Source: an uncultured Blastococcus sp. (lineage in GTDB: Bacteria; Actinomycetota; Actinomycetes; Mycobacteriales; Antricoccaceae). Taken from it: a DNA stretch of 6,292 nucleotides. The notes under the pieces were generated by a model that worked only from the letters and a program-made list of their open reading frames with translations, searched no databases and was not told the origin of the DNA. The position numbers were made by a program, and so were the translations under genes. The first letter of the stretch is position 1, and each line of letters opens with the position of its first letter. This document shows, in pieces, positions 6,006 to 6,292 of this stretch. The stretch is from NCBI GenBank assembly GCA_946221975.1, contig CAMIGT010000088.1:1-6292 (forward strand), read 5' to 3'.

Positions 6006-6292
6006 TCATTGCGCACTCGCCGCGCGCACCTTCTTCAGGATGCCGCGCATTGTCGCCGCGTCCTCGTCGTTCTCCACGGCTATCGAGAAGCCGACGTCGG
6101 TCAGTACGCCGCTGAACCGCTCGACGATCTTGTCGGCGATCTGGTCGTAGGTCCCGACCACCGCGTAGGTATTGAGCATCTCGTCGTCGACGTACGCCGG
6201 CATCTCCTCCCACCGCTGCTCCCGCGAGAGCACGCTGAGCTTGTCGGCGAGATCGCCAAGACCCCAGATCTCGAACGCCGGCCGGTACGCCA
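6006..6292 (-). CDS. Probable F420-dependent LLM-class oxidoreductase, C-terminal part only
   Basis: The frame stays open to the right edge of the window, so the visible 94 residues are the C-terminal part of a longer protein; the GTG at 6233 is internal. The sequence begins AYRPAFEIWGLGDLADKLSV, then SREQRWEEMPAYVDDEML, AVVGTYDQIADKIVERF and a charged C-terminus. The VDDEML and AVVGT-x-x-x-I-A-x-K-x-x-x-RF pattern is typical of the end of luciferase-like monooxygenase-fold enzymes that use cofactor F420 in actinobacteria. These are cytoplasmic TIM-barrel enzymes of about 300-350 residues that pass hydride between reduced F420 and varied substrates. The active site and cofactor-binding N-terminal region lie outside the window, so F420 rather than FMN use is inferred from family resemblance. 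It precedes the DUF1330 gene by seven bases on the same strand and is probably in one transcript with it. Confidence 0.85.
   Translation of the reverse strand, partial: AYRPAFEIWGLGDLADKLSVLSREQRWEEMPAYVDDEMLNTYAVVGTYDQIADKIVERFSGVLTDVGFSIAVENDEDAATMRGILKKVRAASAQ

Noticed and set aside
5714..6115. 133-codon plus-strand open frame across the DUF1330 and oxidoreductase genes
   Set aside because: It covers two recognisable minus-strand genes and ends in an Arg/Ser/Pro-rich tail typical of a shadow frame.

Overview
The window is GC-rich (by eye about two-thirds G+C), with strong G/C preference at third codon positions, GTG as well as ATG starts, and a probable F420-dependent oxidoreductase. This points to a high-GC actinobacterium; I cannot name the genus. 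The density and type of genes look chromosomal. I see no tRNA, rRNA, CRISPR array, phage gene or transposase.

Layout, left to right. (1) Bases 1-1856, plus strand: a UvrD/Rep-type superfamily 1 DNA helicase, cut by the window edge so that the Walker A loop is missing. (2) 1803-2804, minus strand: a six-helix membrane protein of the ABC-2 permease / YhgE-Pip type, whose 3' end overlaps the helicase 3' end by 54 bases. (3) 2805-2896: a 92-base divergent regulatory region with two near-identical palindromes placed over the likely promoters. (4) 2897-3514, plus strand: a TetR-family repressor, presumably the protein that binds those palindromes. (5) 3544-5541, minus strand: a large soluble protein of 665 residues that I do not recognise, containing an internal duplication. 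(6) 5542-5695: a 154-base gap with an internal hairpin and inverted arms at its edges. (7) 5696-5998, minus strand: a 100-residue DUF1330 protein. (8) 6006-6292, minus strand: the C-terminal part of a probable F420-dependent LLM-class oxidoreductase, running out of the window.

Two functional groups can be argued. The TetR protein and the divergent membrane protein form a local control unit, probably an efflux or export function released when the repressor binds a ligand. The LLM oxidoreductase and the DUF1330 protein are seven bases apart on the same strand and are probably co-transcribed, suggesting a redox or catabolic function. The helicase is probably independent of both groups. The most novel item is the unrecognised 665-residue protein; nothing here proves a new multi-gene system.
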